A stretch of 64,000 nt of DNA from the NCBI RefSeq assembly GCF_030527935.1, contig NZ_JAUMZV010000008.1, positions 6,019 through 70,018 on the forward strand. Reading direction: 5' to 3'. The DNA comes from Kingella sp. (in: b-proteobacteria) (GTDB taxonomy: Bacteria > Pseudomonadota > Gammaproteobacteria > Burkholderiales > Neisseriaceae). Below are positions 1-9,135 of the stretch, one piece after another. Made by a program: the position numbers and the translations under genes. Positions within the stretch are counted from its first letter, which is position 1. Each line of letters opens with the position of its first letter. Below the pieces are notes generated by a model. The model ran no database searches. It was not told the DNA's origin and worked only from the letters and a program-made list of their open reading frames with translations.

Positions 1-115
1 CAGTTTTCAGGCTGCCTTTCGCGCTTTGCTTGCTGGCTTGCGCGGGCTGGGCGATGCGCATGGGCAGCCTGAAACGCGGTAAAATGGCGTTTTTAAACCA
101 CGATGGGAGTGCAAC

Positions 116-547
116 ATGGCAGCGCAATCTTGGCTTTATTGGGCGTTGGCTTCGGCGATTTTTGCGGCGATGACGGCGATTTTTGCCAAACTGGGTTTGC
201 AGGGCGTGGATTCGGATTTTGCGACGTTTATCCGCACACTGGTGATTATTGCGGCGTTGAGCGCGTTTTTGACTTATGCGAAAAAGTGGCAGCCGCTGGG
301 CAGTTTGTCGGCGAAGAATTGGCTGTTTTTGATTTTGTCGGGCTTGGCAACGGGGGCTTCTTGGCTGGCGTATTTTAAGGCGTTGCAAATGGGCGATGCT
401 TCGCAGGTTGCGCCGATTGATAAGTTGGGCGTGGTGCTGGTGGCGGTGTTTGCGGTGGTGTTTTTGGGGGAGCGGCCGAATGGGCAGGCTTGGCTGGGGA
501 TTGCGCTGGTGGCGGCGGGGGTGTTGGTGTTGGCGATTAAGCGGTGA
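116..547 (+). CDS. Small EamA/DMT-type membrane transporter (single 4-TM domain)
   Basis: A 143-residue, strongly hydrophobic protein with four or five membrane segments (about residues 5-23, 35-55, 68-86, 95-116, 122-141). It ends in a typical EamA half: a PIDKLGVVLVAVFAVVFLGE stretch, then a final helix. Normal EamA permeases have two such domains in about 300 residues; this one has one, like the short COG2510-type members that presumably work as dimers. The substrate cannot be read from sequence. The start follows a weak GGGAG ribosome site. An inverted DUS hairpin lies just downstream. Confidence 0.8.
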   Translation: MAAQSWLYWALASAIFAAMTAIFAKLGLQGVDSDFATFIRTLVIIAALSAFLTYAKKWQPLGSLSAKNWLFLILSGLATGASWLAYFKALQMGDASQVAPIDKLGVVLVAVFAVVFLGERPNGQAWLGIALVAAGVLVLAIKR

Positions 548-577
548 TGGGCACGCGCGTTTGATACGGCGATAAAG

Positions 578-614
578 GCAGCCTGAAAAGCGGGAAGTTG
601 GCTTTTCAGGCTGC
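578..614. terminator. Inverted DUS hairpin after the EamA gene
   Basis: GCAGCCTGAAAAGC at 578-591 is complementary to GCTTTTCAGGCTGC at 601-614, a 14-bp stem with a 9-base loop. Inverted DUS pairs of this kind act as terminators in Neisseriaceae. It lies between the EamA gene and the convergent panC gene and could serve both. Confidence 0.7.
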
Positions 615-769
615 TTTGGTGTGGTGGGCAAGGTTGGGTGGGTAGCGCAACGTAATCGGGCAGACAATAGGCAGCCTGAAAACGAGCGAAGCGAGTTTCA
701 GCGAAGCTAAAACAGCATCTAAACAATGTTTTCAGGCTGCCTTTATCGCTCCGCAATCGCCACCGCGCC

Positions 770-1603
770 TTACAGCGCAAACTCCAAATTATCAATCAGC
801 CGCGTGTTGCCCAGCTTGGCGGCGGCGAGTGCCACCAGTTGCGTGTCGCTTACTTGCGCGGGTTTCAGGCTGACTGCTTGGCGGATTTCCACATAATCCA
901 CCGTCCAGCCGTGCGCGTGCAGCTCGTTGCGGGCGACTTGGGCGAGCGCGGCGAAGTTGTGGTTGCCTGCTTGCGCGGTTTGGGCGATGGTTTGCAAGGT
1001 GCGGTATAGGCGTGGGGCTTCGGCGCGTTCGGCTTGGCTTAAATATTGGTTGCGGCTGGATAGTGCCAAGCCATCGGCGGCGCGTCCTGTGTTCACGGCA
1101 ACGATGCGCACGGGGATGTTTAAATCGGCAACCATGCCTTTGATGATGGCGACTTGCTGGTAGTCTTTTTTGCCAAAGCAGGCGACATCGGGCTGCACGA
1201 TGTTAAACAGCTTGCTGACCACGGTTGCCACGCCGCGAAAGTGAATCGGGCGCGACACGCCGCATAGCTCGTGTTGCAGCGCGGGCGGTTCAACGAAATA
1301 TTGCTGCTCGCCTGCGGGATACAGCTCGGCTTCATCGGGGGCGAAAATGGCGGCAACGCCTGCGGCGCGGAGTTTGTCGGCATCTTGGGCAAGGGTGCGC
1401 GGGTATTGGTCAAAATCTTCGCCCTGACCAAACTGGATGCGGTTCACAAAAATGCTGACCACAACGTGCTCGGCTTCTTGTTTGGCGCGTTCAACCAGCG
1501 CGAGATGCCCGTCGTGCAGATTGCCCATGGTGGGCACAAAGGCAACGTTGGCAACGGTTTTGCGCCAGTCGCGCAGTTGGGCGATGGTGTGGAATATGTG
1601 CAT
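770..1603 (-). CDS. panC: Pantothenate synthetase (pantoate--beta-alanine ligase)
   Basis: This enzyme joins pantoate and beta-alanine with ATP to make pantothenate, the vitamin precursor of coenzyme A. The 277-residue length is normal. Visible family motifs are the nucleotidyl-transferase HIGH-like box MGNLHDGH (residues 26-33), the EDFDQYPRT region, FGKKDYQQ and the KMSKS-like SSRNQYLS loop. It stands alone here; panB is not in the window. coaBC, two steps later in the same route, lies at the far end of the window. Confidence 0.95.
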   Translation of the reverse strand: MHIFHTIAQLRDWRKTVANVAFVPTMGNLHDGHLALVERAKQEAEHVVVSIFVNRIQFGQGEDFDQYPRTLAQDADKLRAAGVAAIFAPDEAELYPAGEQQYFVEPPALQHELCGVSRPIHFRGVATVVSKLFNIVQPDVACFGKKDYQQVAIIKGMVADLNIPVRIVAVNTGRAADGLALSSRNQYLSQAERAEAPRLYRTLQTIAQTAQAGNHNFAALAQVARNELHAHGWTVDYVEIRQAVSLKPAQVSDTQLVALAAAKLGNTRLIDNLEFAL

Positions 1604-1755
1604 GGGGTGTCCTTATGGTGGAGTTGGGATAATGGTTTTAGCTACGCTGAGCGGCGTTTCAGGCTGCCTTGATGGGGTGCAATAGGCAGCCTGAAAGCGG
1701 AAAAAAGATTGCGGCGCAAGTGATTAGGCGTTGTCAATTTCGCAACTTCGCTACG

Positions 1756-2393
1756 CTATGCAGGCTGCTTCAATAGAATACGGAGTTCTTCCAATTCGGA
1801 TTGCAATACCACGCCGTATTCGGCATCCAACACATATAAGCCTGCTTCCCAATCCGCCACATAATTTTGCAGAAATTCGCGCAAAGAGTTGGCTTCTTTT
1901 CGCGGGCAGGATTGTCGTGCCACATTTGGATGATTTGCCCCGCTGTGCCGCTGGGCGCGGGGTCTAGGTCTATCATTTTGCCGTCGCCGCCGCCGTCTGC
2001 GGAAAGCGGAATCCATTTGGGATTCCACCAAAAGTCGGCTTTGATGCCTGCATCTTCGGGCGTGCAGCCGAAGTCTGTGTCATCTTCGTGTTGGAAGAAG
2101 CCTTCTTGGTAGATCTGATTCCAAATGTTGTATTCGCTAATAATGCGGTCAATGCTCAACCATTCTTCGCTGGCAAACACGCCGTCTATATCGGGCTCGC
2201 CGTTGGCAACACGGTAGAGTTCGTTAAACTCTTCGGGCAATGCGTAGCCTAGTACTTGTTCCAGCTTGGCGAAATCAGCTTCGCTTGCGCCTGCGTTCAG
2301 CTCAAAGGTGTAAGGCAACTCGGCGGATGCTTCGGGGTATTTTTGCGCAAGGGCTTTAAGCTGGGCTTGCATACGGGCAACTAGGTCTTGCAT
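1756..2393 (-). pseudogene. SMI1/KNR4 (SUKH) family protein, frameshifted
   Basis: The first 165 or so residues read as an SMI1/KNR4 domain (LPEEFNELYRVANGEPD; WIPLSADGGGDGKMIDLDP). Many relatives are immunity proteins against contact-delivered toxins. Near 1897-1900 the frame moves into unrelated residues that stop at 1770. The neighbouring frame instead continues with a proper family C-terminus (SLREFLQNYVADWEAGLYVL) ending at 1756. The break is in a run of four A on the coding strand; one extra A would restore a continuous gene. It may be a real mutation, a slippage switch or a sequencing error. No toxin gene is adjacent. Confidence 0.75.
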
Positions 2394-2703
2394 GGCGGTT
2401 TTCTGATGGCTGGGTGGGTAAAATCCATGGTGGTGTCCTAAAAAGTATGCTGCACTACTGACTGTTTCTTCCCCCGCTGGCGGGAGAGGGAACAGATTGC
2501 AGAGCTTTTAATCAGTACTGCTGGCTATCAACACACCAAATCCATTTCAGGCTGCCTTGGGCTGGCTGCTCGGCATAGGCAGCCTGAAAACGGGGTAACA
2601 CGAATGGGCGGCTTAATGGCGCATTGGCGTGAGCAAGGCTAAATGGTGCGTGGCAAAGCCGCACACCCTACAACATATCGTGATTTTGATTGACCCTATT
2701 TGC
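2394..2703. other. Intergenic stretch between ppiD and the SMI1 gene
   Basis: No convincing gene. It holds one inverted DUS pair (TTTCAGGCTGCCT at 2545-2557 and its complement at 2577-2589) that can form a hairpin. The rest shows no recognisable structure. Confidence 0.6.
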
Positions 2704-2741
2704 AGTTTCAGGCTGCCTGAATGGCATAGGCAGCCTGAAAA
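2704..2741 (-). terminator. Inverted DUS hairpin downstream of ppiD
   Basis: TTTCAGGCTGCCT (2705-2717) pairs with AGGCAGCCTGAAA (2728-2740), ten bases beyond the ppiD stop codon. The left arm also overlaps the self-complementary TTCAGGCTGCCTGAA. Confidence 0.65.
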
Positions 2742-2751
2742 CAGATGGCGA

Positions 2752-4587
2752 TTATTCGCCCGATATTTTCTCAATCCCCTGCTGGGTTGTAACCGTTGCC
2801 GCCAGCGATTCAATATAGCTTTGAATCAGGTTCTCGCCCATTTCTTGCGCCAGTTGCCGCTTGGCGTTGGCTAGGGCTTCGGGGTTGTTGATGGTTTGGA
2901 TGGATTGCACTTCCACCAACTGCGGTGCGGCGGGCATATCCAGCACGGTGTAGGCGGGTTTGCCGTTTTTGGGGACGGCTTGCATAAAGGCAAGGTAGGC
3001 ATCATCGCTCAACACAGGGCGCACTTGCAGCGGCGCAACTTGCTCCACAGGCGACCACGCAATCGCGGGGTTTTTGCCCGCTGCCAATTCTTTTTGCAGA
3101 TTTTTGGCTTGTTCCAGCGCAAGGCGGCGGCTTTCGGCGAGTTTAAAGCGTTCTTCCACGCGCGATTTGGCTTGCTCAAAGGTTTCGGTGCTCTCGGCGC
3201 GGGTTTCGGTGGGGCGCACAAACCATGTTTCACCGTCTACATTGATGGCGGCGGAGTTGAGTTTTTTGCTGAACACATCGCCTGCCAACAAGGCTTCCAC
3301 CACGGCGGCGGGGATTTTCAGGCTGCCTGCGTTGGCTTTGGTTGCCCACTCGTTTTGCGTTTGCACGGTTAAGCCAAATTTTTGCGCGGCGGGTTGCAAT
3401 TTATCGCGCGCGCTGAACACGGCTTCGCTTAATGCTTCGCGCTGTTTGTTGTATTCCTGCTGCGCTTTTTTGGCTTGCAAACTGCTGCGGATGCTGTCTT
3501 TTTGCGCATCCAGCGACACATCGGCAATGTCGGTTACGCGCAAGATGTGGTAGCCAAAATCGCTTTCCACCACGCCACTCACTTCGCCTTTGTTTAACGC
3601 GAATGCCGCGTCTTCCAAGGCTTTGCTGCCCACTTTGCCATCTTGCGCAATCTCGCCCAAGTCGCCGCCATTGGCTGCGCTGCCTACGTCTTGCGAGCTG
3701 CGTTTGGCGATTTCGGCAAACTGCTCGGGATGCGCTTTGGCTTCGGCGGCGATTTTTTCGGCTTTGGCGCGGGCTTTTTCGCGCGTGGCGGCATCGGCGG
3801 ATTTGGGTGCTTCAATCAAAATATGCGACACGCGGCGCGTGGGTTTCAGGCTGCCTTTGCTGGCGTTGTAGGCTTCTTCAATTTCGGCATCGCTCACGCT
3901 TTGTTGGCTGGCGATGTTTTTAGGCGAGAGTACGATGTATTCAAATTTTGCGCCTTGCGGCAGCAGGAAGTCTTTTTTGTTGGCTTCGTAGTATTTTTTC
4001 AGCGCGGCATCGTCCACTTTCACCTTATCGGCAAAGGCTTGCGGGCTCAACACATAGGCGCGGGTGGCGCGGGGGGCAAACGCGGCGTTGATGACTTGCT
4101 GCGCTTGGAAATCGGACACGGCGTTGCTGTTAAGCGTTTGCAGCAGCGCGGCAACGGTAAGGTTTTCGCGCTGCGTTTGCATAAACGTTTCTTCGCTTTG
4201 GCGCGTGTTGGTTAAGTAGTCTTGGAACAGCTTGGCATTGAATTTGCCGTTGCTGTCGTGAAACAGCGGCGTATCCACCACCATTTGCTTGATTTGCTCA
4301 TCGCTCACCACGATGCCAAGCTGTTTTGCGCCTTCCATCAAATAGGCGCGTTGCAGCAGGGTTTGGAATACGGCTTCGCGGCTGGCTTGCTCGCCTGCGG
4401 CTTCGGTGTTTTGCACGGCTTGGTCTAGCGCGTAGCGGCTGATGATTTGGTCGCCCACTTTCACGATGTAGTTGTTGTCGCGGGACACGGTTTGCAGGGA
4501 CACAAAACCGTAGCCGACAAACGACACGGTAATCAGCGAGAGCAGGATGGTAACGGGGGTGCGGAATTTATTGACTGAATGGAACAT
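2752..4587 (-). CDS. ppiD: PpiD-like periplasmic peptidyl-prolyl isomerase/chaperone
   Basis: A membrane-anchored periplasmic folding factor acting on proteins leaving the Sec translocon. From the chosen start (MFHSVNKF, 611 residues) it has a short cytoplasmic N-terminus, one membrane segment (about 12-32), a SurA_N-type chaperone region, one parvulin/PPIC domain (RRVSHILIEAP to FGYHILRV, about 245-350) and a long C-terminal helical region. The frame stays open 22 codons upstream to 4653, but that part is encoded by DUS repeat and lacks a ribosome site, so I prefer 4587. The single inactive-type parvulin domain fits PpiD better than SurA. Confidence 0.88.
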   Translation of the reverse strand: MFHSVNKFRTPVTILLSLITVSFVGYGFVSLQTVSRDNNYIVKVGDQIISRYALDQAVQNTEAAGEQASREAVFQTLLQRAYLMEGAKQLGIVVSDEQIKQMVVDTPLFHDSNGKFNAKLFQDYLTNTRQSEETFMQTQRENLTVAALLQTLNSNAVSDFQAQQVINAAFAPRATRAYVLSPQAFADKVKVDDAALKKYYEANKKDFLLPQGAKFEYIVLSPKNIASQQSVSDAEIEEAYNASKGSLKPTRRVSHILIEAPKSADAATREKARAKAEKIAAEAKAHPEQFAEIAKRSSQDVGSAANGGDLGEIAQDGKVGSKALEDAAFALNKGEVSGVVESDFGYHILRVTDIADVSLDAQKDSIRSSLQAKKAQQEYNKQREALSEAVFSARDKLQPAAQKFGLTVQTQNEWATKANAGSLKIPAAVVEALLAGDVFSKKLNSAAINVDGETWFVRPTETRAESTETFEQAKSRVEERFKLAESRRLALEQAKNLQKELAAGKNPAIAWSPVEQVAPLQVRPVLSDDAYLAFMQAVPKNGKPAYTVLDMPAAPQLVEVQSIQTINNPEALANAKRQLAQEMGENLIQSYIESLAATVTTQQGIEKISGE

Positions 4588-4767
4588 GGTGTTTTGGGGT
4601 TGAGTTGGGGTTGAAAGGGAAAGGGGCAGGCTGCCTTTGGGTTGGGTGTTCAACCGCTGGGCAGGCTGGAAAAAGGCAGAATTTTACCGTTTTGCGGCGG
4701 GGTTGTGTGGGGGATTTTGCGGGGGATGGGGCAGCCTGAAATGGGGTGAGATACTGTTGAATGGTTT

Positions 4768-5073
4768 TCAGGCTGCCTTGGGCGGCTTATTCTGCGCCAC
4801 GCGCTTGCGCCGTGCTTCTTTGGGGTCGGCTTGCAGCGGGCGGTAGATTTCTACGCGGTCGCCATCGCGCAAGATATGCTCGTCTTTCACCGCTTTGCCA
4901 AAGATGCCCAGCGGGGCGGTGGCGGGAGCGGCTTCGGGAAAGTCGGCAAGCACGGGGGCAGCAAGCGCGGCTTGGCGGGCGGTGCTGTTGGCAGGCAGCC
5001 TGAAACGATAGAGCCGCTGTTGTTCGGCTGTGCCGTAGGCGACTTCTATGGTGATTTCGTTATCGTTTGCCAT
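4768..5073 (-). CDS. rnfH: RnfH family protein (UPF0125)
   Basis: A 101-residue beta-grasp (ubiquitin-like fold) protein with the family features ITIEVAYGTAEQQ near the N-terminus and GIFGKAVKDEHILRDGDRVE in the middle, ending in a basic tail. Its molecular role is not settled; it is usually found beside ratA. Its start overlaps the end of ratA by 14 bp, so the two are probably translated from one message. Confidence 0.88.
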   Translation of the reverse strand: MANDNEITIEVAYGTAEQQRLYRFRLPANSTARQAALAAPVLADFPEAAPATAPLGIFGKAVKDEHILRDGDRVEIYRPLQADPKEARRKRVAQNKPPKAA

Positions 5074-5500
5074 AGCGTTTATTGGCTTCTTTCACAAATG
5101 CGTCCACCAGCTTGCTGGATATGCTGTTGAACACGGGGGCAATCAGGCGGCTCAGGATGCCTGTGAGTTCGTAGTTGAGCGTAAAGGTAATTTGGCAGAT
5201 GTCGTCGCCCAAATCGTCAAATTGCCATGTGCCGTGCAGGGATTTGAACGGGCCTTCCAGCAGGGTGATGCGGATTTCGCGGTTGGGGGTGTTGTGGTTG
5301 TGGGTGGCGAAAGATTGGGTAATGCCCATGTAGTCCATGTGCAGGCGGGCTTTGAGTTCGGTGTCGCTGCGGTGCAGCACTTCGCTGCGCCCATACCACG
5401 GCAGGAATTTGGGGTAGTCTTCAACGTGGTCCACCAGCTGATACATTTGTGCTGCGCTGTGGGGGACGAGAACGGTTTTGTGGATTTGGATTTCGGACAT
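5060..5500 (-). CDS. ratA: RatA/COQ10 family START-domain protein
   Basis: A 146-residue START/COQ10-type lipid-binding protein (VLVPHSAAQMYQLVDHVEDYPKFLPWYG region at residues 10-38). E. coli RatA was described as a toxin that blocks 70S ribosome assembly; the mitochondrial relative binds ubiquinone. Which activity applies is not visible from sequence. The ratA-rnfH order is the usual one and supports both identifications. Confidence 0.87.
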   Translation of the reverse strand: MSEIQIHKTVLVPHSAAQMYQLVDHVEDYPKFLPWYGRSEVLHRSDTELKARLHMDYMGITQSFATHNHNTPNREIRITLLEGPFKSLHGTWQFDDLGDDICQITFTLNYELTGILSRLIAPVFNSISSKLVDAFVKEANKRYGKR

Positions 5501-5887
5501 GGTGGGAATGGGGTGGTTGGGTTGGGGGTTTCAGGCTGCTTAAAATTAGGAGCGATGGGAGGCAGCCTGAAAATGGTTGGCATAAATGGTTTTGTTTTTT
5601 CAGGCTGCATCAGATGATTGAGGCAGCCTGAAATCTAAAATGGAGCAGCGCCGGCTCGTCGCCAAATGGCGTATTCAACAGGACTGCGCTGGTTGGAAAT
5701 ATGTCGGCGAGCCGCCGAAGCTCCATCGGTTGTAGGTTTCGCAAAGGTTTCAGGCTGCCTAAAAAGGTTGGATTGGATGGAGGCAGCCTGAAAATGGTTG
5801 GTCATAAATGGTTTGGCTTTTCAGGCTGCATCAGATGGTCAAGGCAACCTGAAACGCCATTCAACCTTTTCAGGCTGCCCTATCACA
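5501..5887. other. Repeat-filled intergenic stretch
   Basis: No gene. It contains five or more full or degenerate DUS copies, some as inverted pairs (around 5530-5575 and 5780-5880), and one ATGGAGC palindromic element (5640-5726). The DUS pair nearest 5888 may end the rodA transcript. Confidence 0.65.
5640..5726. repeat. ATGGAGC palindromic repeat, copy 1
   Basis: About 87 bp beginning ATGGAGC and ending GCTCCAT, with two GC-rich inner hairpins (GGCTCGTCGCC type and GTCGGCGAGCCGCCGA type). Seven other full or partial copies occur in this window (18269, 21408, 22140, 24142, 40868, 49497, 63882). Confidence 0.8.
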
Positions 5888-7006
5888 TCAATTCTGCTTT
5901 TTCCGATTCTGATTCGCTATCCCCATCAGCAACGCCAAAATAAACATAATAGACAGCGTTGCCGTGCCGCCGTAGCTCACCAAAGGCAGCGGTACGCCCA
6001 CCACGGGCAAAATACCGCTCACCATGCCCATGTTGACAAAGGCGTAGCAGAAAAAAGTCATCGTTAGCGCGCCTGCCAGCGTGCGGTTGTAGAGCGTTTT
6101 GGCTTGCGAAGCAATCACCAAGCCGCGCCCGAGTATTACCAGATACACAATCAACAGCAACACATTGCCAATCAAGCCAAATTCTTCGCCATACACGGCA
6201 AAGATAAAGTCGGTGGTGGATTCGGGGATGTAGTCCAAATGGGTTTGCGTGCCATTGAGCCAGCCCTTGCCCCACACGCCGCCCGAGCCGATGGCAATCA
6301 TGGATTGCAAAATGTGATAACCCGCGCCCAGCGGGTCTTTGGATGGGTCAAGCAGGGTGAGCACGCGCTGTTTTTGGTAATCGTGCATGCCGTAATTCCA
6401 CATCACGGGCAGCGCGGCGGCAAAGGCGATGATGGAAGTCAACAGGGCTTTCCACGGCAGCCCTGCAAAGAAAATCACAAACAACCCCGAAGCCATAATC
6501 AGCGTGGCGGTGCCCAAATCGGGCTGCTTCAAAATCAGGGCAACAGGCACGGCGATAATCGCCAGCGCGGCAAGATAGTGAAACCACGAAAGATTGTTTT
6601 CATATCGCTGGAAAAACCATGCCACCGTCATCGGCAGCCCAATTTTCATGATTTCAGACGGCTGCAAGCGCACAAAGCCCAAGTTAAGCCAGCGCGTTGA
6701 GCCGTTTACCGTAACGCCAAAAAAATGCACGCCCAGCAGCAGCACCACGCCCAGCACATAAATCGGCAGGGCAAAATTGCTCAAAATATTGGGGCGAATC
6801 CGCGCAAAAATCAGCAGCAAACCCACACCCAAAATGGTGTGCAGGGTTTTGTTTTCCAGCCGCCCAATGTCTTGCCCATCGGCGGAGTAAAGCAAAAACA
6901 TACTCATCAAATACACGGCGAGCATGGCGTAAAACAGCCAAGGGTCAAGCGGATTCCAAAATAAGCGTTTGGCTTTGATGAGCAGATTGTCGTTGTGTTC
7001 TTGCAT
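5888..7006 (-). CDS. rodA: Rod-shape SEDS peptidoglycan polymerase RodA
   Basis: A 372-residue polytopic membrane glycosyltransferase of the SEDS family that polymerises lipid II into glycan strands during cell elongation, working with PBP2. About ten membrane segments are visible. Family signatures include NGSTRWLNLGFVRLQPSEIMK (about 112-132), the KQPDLGTA loop, the ESTTDFIFAVYGEEFG region that carries the catalytic Asp, and LPLVSYGGTA near the end. It starts two bases after the mrdA stop, as in most rod-shape operons. Confidence 0.96.
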   Translation of the reverse strand: MQEHNDNLLIKAKRLFWNPLDPWLFYAMLAVYLMSMFLLYSADGQDIGRLENKTLHTILGVGLLLIFARIRPNILSNFALPIYVLGVVLLLGVHFFGVTVNGSTRWLNLGFVRLQPSEIMKIGLPMTVAWFFQRYENNLSWFHYLAALAIIAVPVALILKQPDLGTATLIMASGLFVIFFAGLPWKALLTSIIAFAAALPVMWNYGMHDYQKQRVLTLLDPSKDPLGAGYHILQSMIAIGSGGVWGKGWLNGTQTHLDYIPESTTDFIFAVYGEEFGLIGNVLLLIVYLVILGRGLVIASQAKTLYNRTLAGALTMTFFCYAFVNMGMVSGILPVVGVPLPLVSYGGTATLSIMFILALLMGIANQNRKKQN

Positions 7007-7008
7007 GG

Positions 7009-9135
7009 TTACGGTCTCTTGGCAGGCGGCGCAGAAGTGGGCACAGCAGCGGGGGCAGAAGCAACCGCAGGCGCAGAAGCAGGCGCAGAGGCAGCCGGAA
7101 AACTGGGATTAGCCCGCGCCGCCTTTTCTTGCGCCACGGCTTCAAAGGCAGCCTGAATGCTGTTTTGCTGTTTGGTCATCGGCGCGGAAAGTTGCAGCAA
7201 AGGGTTGGCGGTGCGGCGCGCGCCTGTGATTTCCTTGCTCACCTTGTCTTGCTTTAATTGCAACAGATAATAATCAATCAAATGGCGTGCCACAGGCGCA
7301 GCGTTCACGCCCCAGCCCGCGTTTTCCAAAATCACCGCCACGGCAATTTGCGGCTTGTCCACAGGCGCAAAGGCGATAAACCAAGCATGGTCGCGGTGTT
7401 GCACGCGCAGCGCGGCGGCGTTATAGCTTTTCCCCTGCGCAATTTGCACCACTTGCGCCGTGCCCGTTTTGCCGCCCATGGTGTAGCGCAAGCCCGCGCC
7501 AATTTTTGCCGCCGTGCCACCGCTTTGCAACACCAGCTGCATCCCGCGTTTCACATAATTGAAATTGCTTGGCTTATAAGGCAACACGCGCTCGGGCTTG
7601 GGGTCAATCACGGTGATTTGTTGATTTTCATGGTCAAGCAGTTCTTTCACCAAATGCGGGCGATACACCGTGCCATTATTTGCCAGCGTGGCGGTGGCGT
7701 GCGCCATTTGCAACGGCGTGTAAGTGTTATAGCCCTGCCCAATGCTCACAGGCACCATCTCGGCGGGATTCCAATGGCGTTGTCTTTCCGTGCCTTTTGC
7801 CCAGCGTTTTGCTTTCCAAGCAGGGCTGGGCAAAATGCCGCGATATTCGCCAGGCAAATCAATGCCCGTGCGCTCGCCAAAGCCAAACGAAGCCAAATAA
7901 GGAAAGGCTTTTTCAATCCCCAGCTCATAGCCTTGGCGATAGAAAAAAGTATCGGACGACACTTGAATCGCGCGCAGCAGCGTAACCGAGCCATGCCCGC
8001 CCCGCGCCGCATCGCGGAATTGATGCTTGCTACCAGGGATGCTCCACGAGCCGGGGGCGGGAACGTATGTGCCCTGCCCTATTTTGCCGCTTTCCAGCAG
8101 CGTCATCGCCATAAACGGCTTAAACGTTGAACCGGGGGGATACATCCCTTGGGTAACGCGGTTAATCAGCGGGCGTTGCCAGTTTTCGTTGAGCGATTTC
8201 CAAGTGTCGCTGTCAATGCCGTCAATAAACACATTCGGGTCAAAATTGGGCTTGGAAACAAACGCCAACACGCCGCCTGTTTGCGGGTCTATCGCTACCA
8301 ACGCGCCACGGCGGTTGCCCATCAAGCGTTCGGCTTCTTTTTGCAAACGAATATCCATCGCCAAACGCAGCGTTTGCCCCGTTTGCGATGGGTCGGAACG
8401 AATCACGCGCACAATATTGCCCGCCGCATCTTTTTCCACTTCCTGATAGCCCGGTGCGCCATGAAGCTGCTCTTCGTAATACGCTTCCAAGCCCGATTTG
8501 CCAATGTGGGTTGTGCCGCGATAGGCGGTTTCGCGCTTGTTGTCCACCAGCTTTTCCATGTCTTTATCGCTGATGCGCCCGATGTAGCCCAAAAAATGCG
8601 CGGTCAATGCGCCAAATGGGTATTCGCGGAAAGTGCGCGCGTTGATTTCCACGCCTTTAAAGCGATACAACTGCGCAGCAAGCATGGATGCTTCATCGGG
8701 GGTTAATTTCAGCTTTAATGGGACTTTTTCGTAAGAGCGATAATCGGCGCGGAATTTTTTGAAACGGCGCAAATCGTCTTCGGTTAAATTCACATAGGCT
8801 TTAAGCGATTCAATTAAATCGTCTTCTTTGCCTTCCACTTGGTTGGGGATGATTTCTAGCGAATAAGCGGGATAGTTCTGCGCCAACACCACGCCGTTTA
8901 CATCGGTGATTTCGCCGCGAATCGGCGGCGTGGGAATCAGCGTGATGCGGTTGGTGGTGGCTTGGGCAACGTATTCATCGTGTTTATACACCTGCAGAAA
9001 CACAAATCGCGCCGCCAAAACGCCAAAAAAGATGAGAATAAAAAAGAAAGCAGCCATCAGCCGCCAAGTAAAATCGCGCTGGCGGTCGTGGGTGGGTTGC
9101 GGAAAGCTGCCTGAAAATTGACGGGGTGTTTTCAT
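7009..9135 (-). CDS. mrdA: Penicillin-binding protein 2 (elongasome transpeptidase)
   Basis: The cross-linking partner of RodA. Its 708 residues contain one N-terminal membrane anchor (about 26-48), the PBP dimer/pedestal domain, and a transpeptidase domain with the active-site motifs GSTFK (Ser near 335), SSD (near 393) and GGKTGTAQ (near 555). About 45 extra C-terminal residues form an Ala/Pro/Ser-rich tail that common PBP2 proteins lack and that is probably disordered. The start overlaps the mreD stop by 4 bp. Beta-lactams that target elongation would act here. Confidence 0.96.
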   Translation of the reverse strand: MKTPRQFSGSFPQPTHDRQRDFTWRLMAAFFFILIFFGVLAARFVFLQVYKHDEYVAQATTNRITLIPTPPIRGEITDVNGVVLAQNYPAYSLEIIPNQVEGKEDDLIESLKAYVNLTEDDLRRFKKFRADYRSYEKVPLKLKLTPDEASMLAAQLYRFKGVEINARTFREYPFGALTAHFLGYIGRISDKDMEKLVDNKRETAYRGTTHIGKSGLEAYYEEQLHGAPGYQEVEKDAAGNIVRVIRSDPSQTGQTLRLAMDIRLQKEAERLMGNRRGALVAIDPQTGGVLAFVSKPNFDPNVFIDGIDSDTWKSLNENWQRPLINRVTQGMYPPGSTFKPFMAMTLLESGKIGQGTYVPAPGSWSIPGSKHQFRDAARGGHGSVTLLRAIQVSSDTFFYRQGYELGIEKAFPYLASFGFGERTGIDLPGEYRGILPSPAWKAKRWAKGTERQRHWNPAEMVPVSIGQGYNTYTPLQMAHATATLANNGTVYRPHLVKELLDHENQQITVIDPKPERVLPYKPSNFNYVKRGMQLVLQSGGTAAKIGAGLRYTMGGKTGTAQVVQIAQGKSYNAAALRVQHRDHAWFIAFAPVDKPQIAVAVILENAGWGVNAAPVARHLIDYYLLQLKQDKVSKEITGARRTANPLLQLSAPMTKQQNSIQAAFEAVAQEKAARANPSFPAASAPASAPAVASAPAAVPTSAPPAKRP

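Noticed and set aside
274..795. 173-codon minus-strand frame across the EamA gene and panC end
   Set aside because: It is read through a DUS hairpin and antisense to a well-supported membrane protein, with low-complexity Arg/Thr/Pro content.
6650..6668. Neisseria-type 10-mer GCCGTCTGAA inside rodA, and again near 44370 and 60210 (the last preceded by AT, as in the meningococcal 12-mer)
   Set aside because: These lie inside core genes with no other sign of transfer. Three single hits in 54 kb do not compare with four full 12-mers of Neisseria dialects and no local DUS in the 10-kb island. I treat them as chance or relics, but they should be counted in any statistical test.
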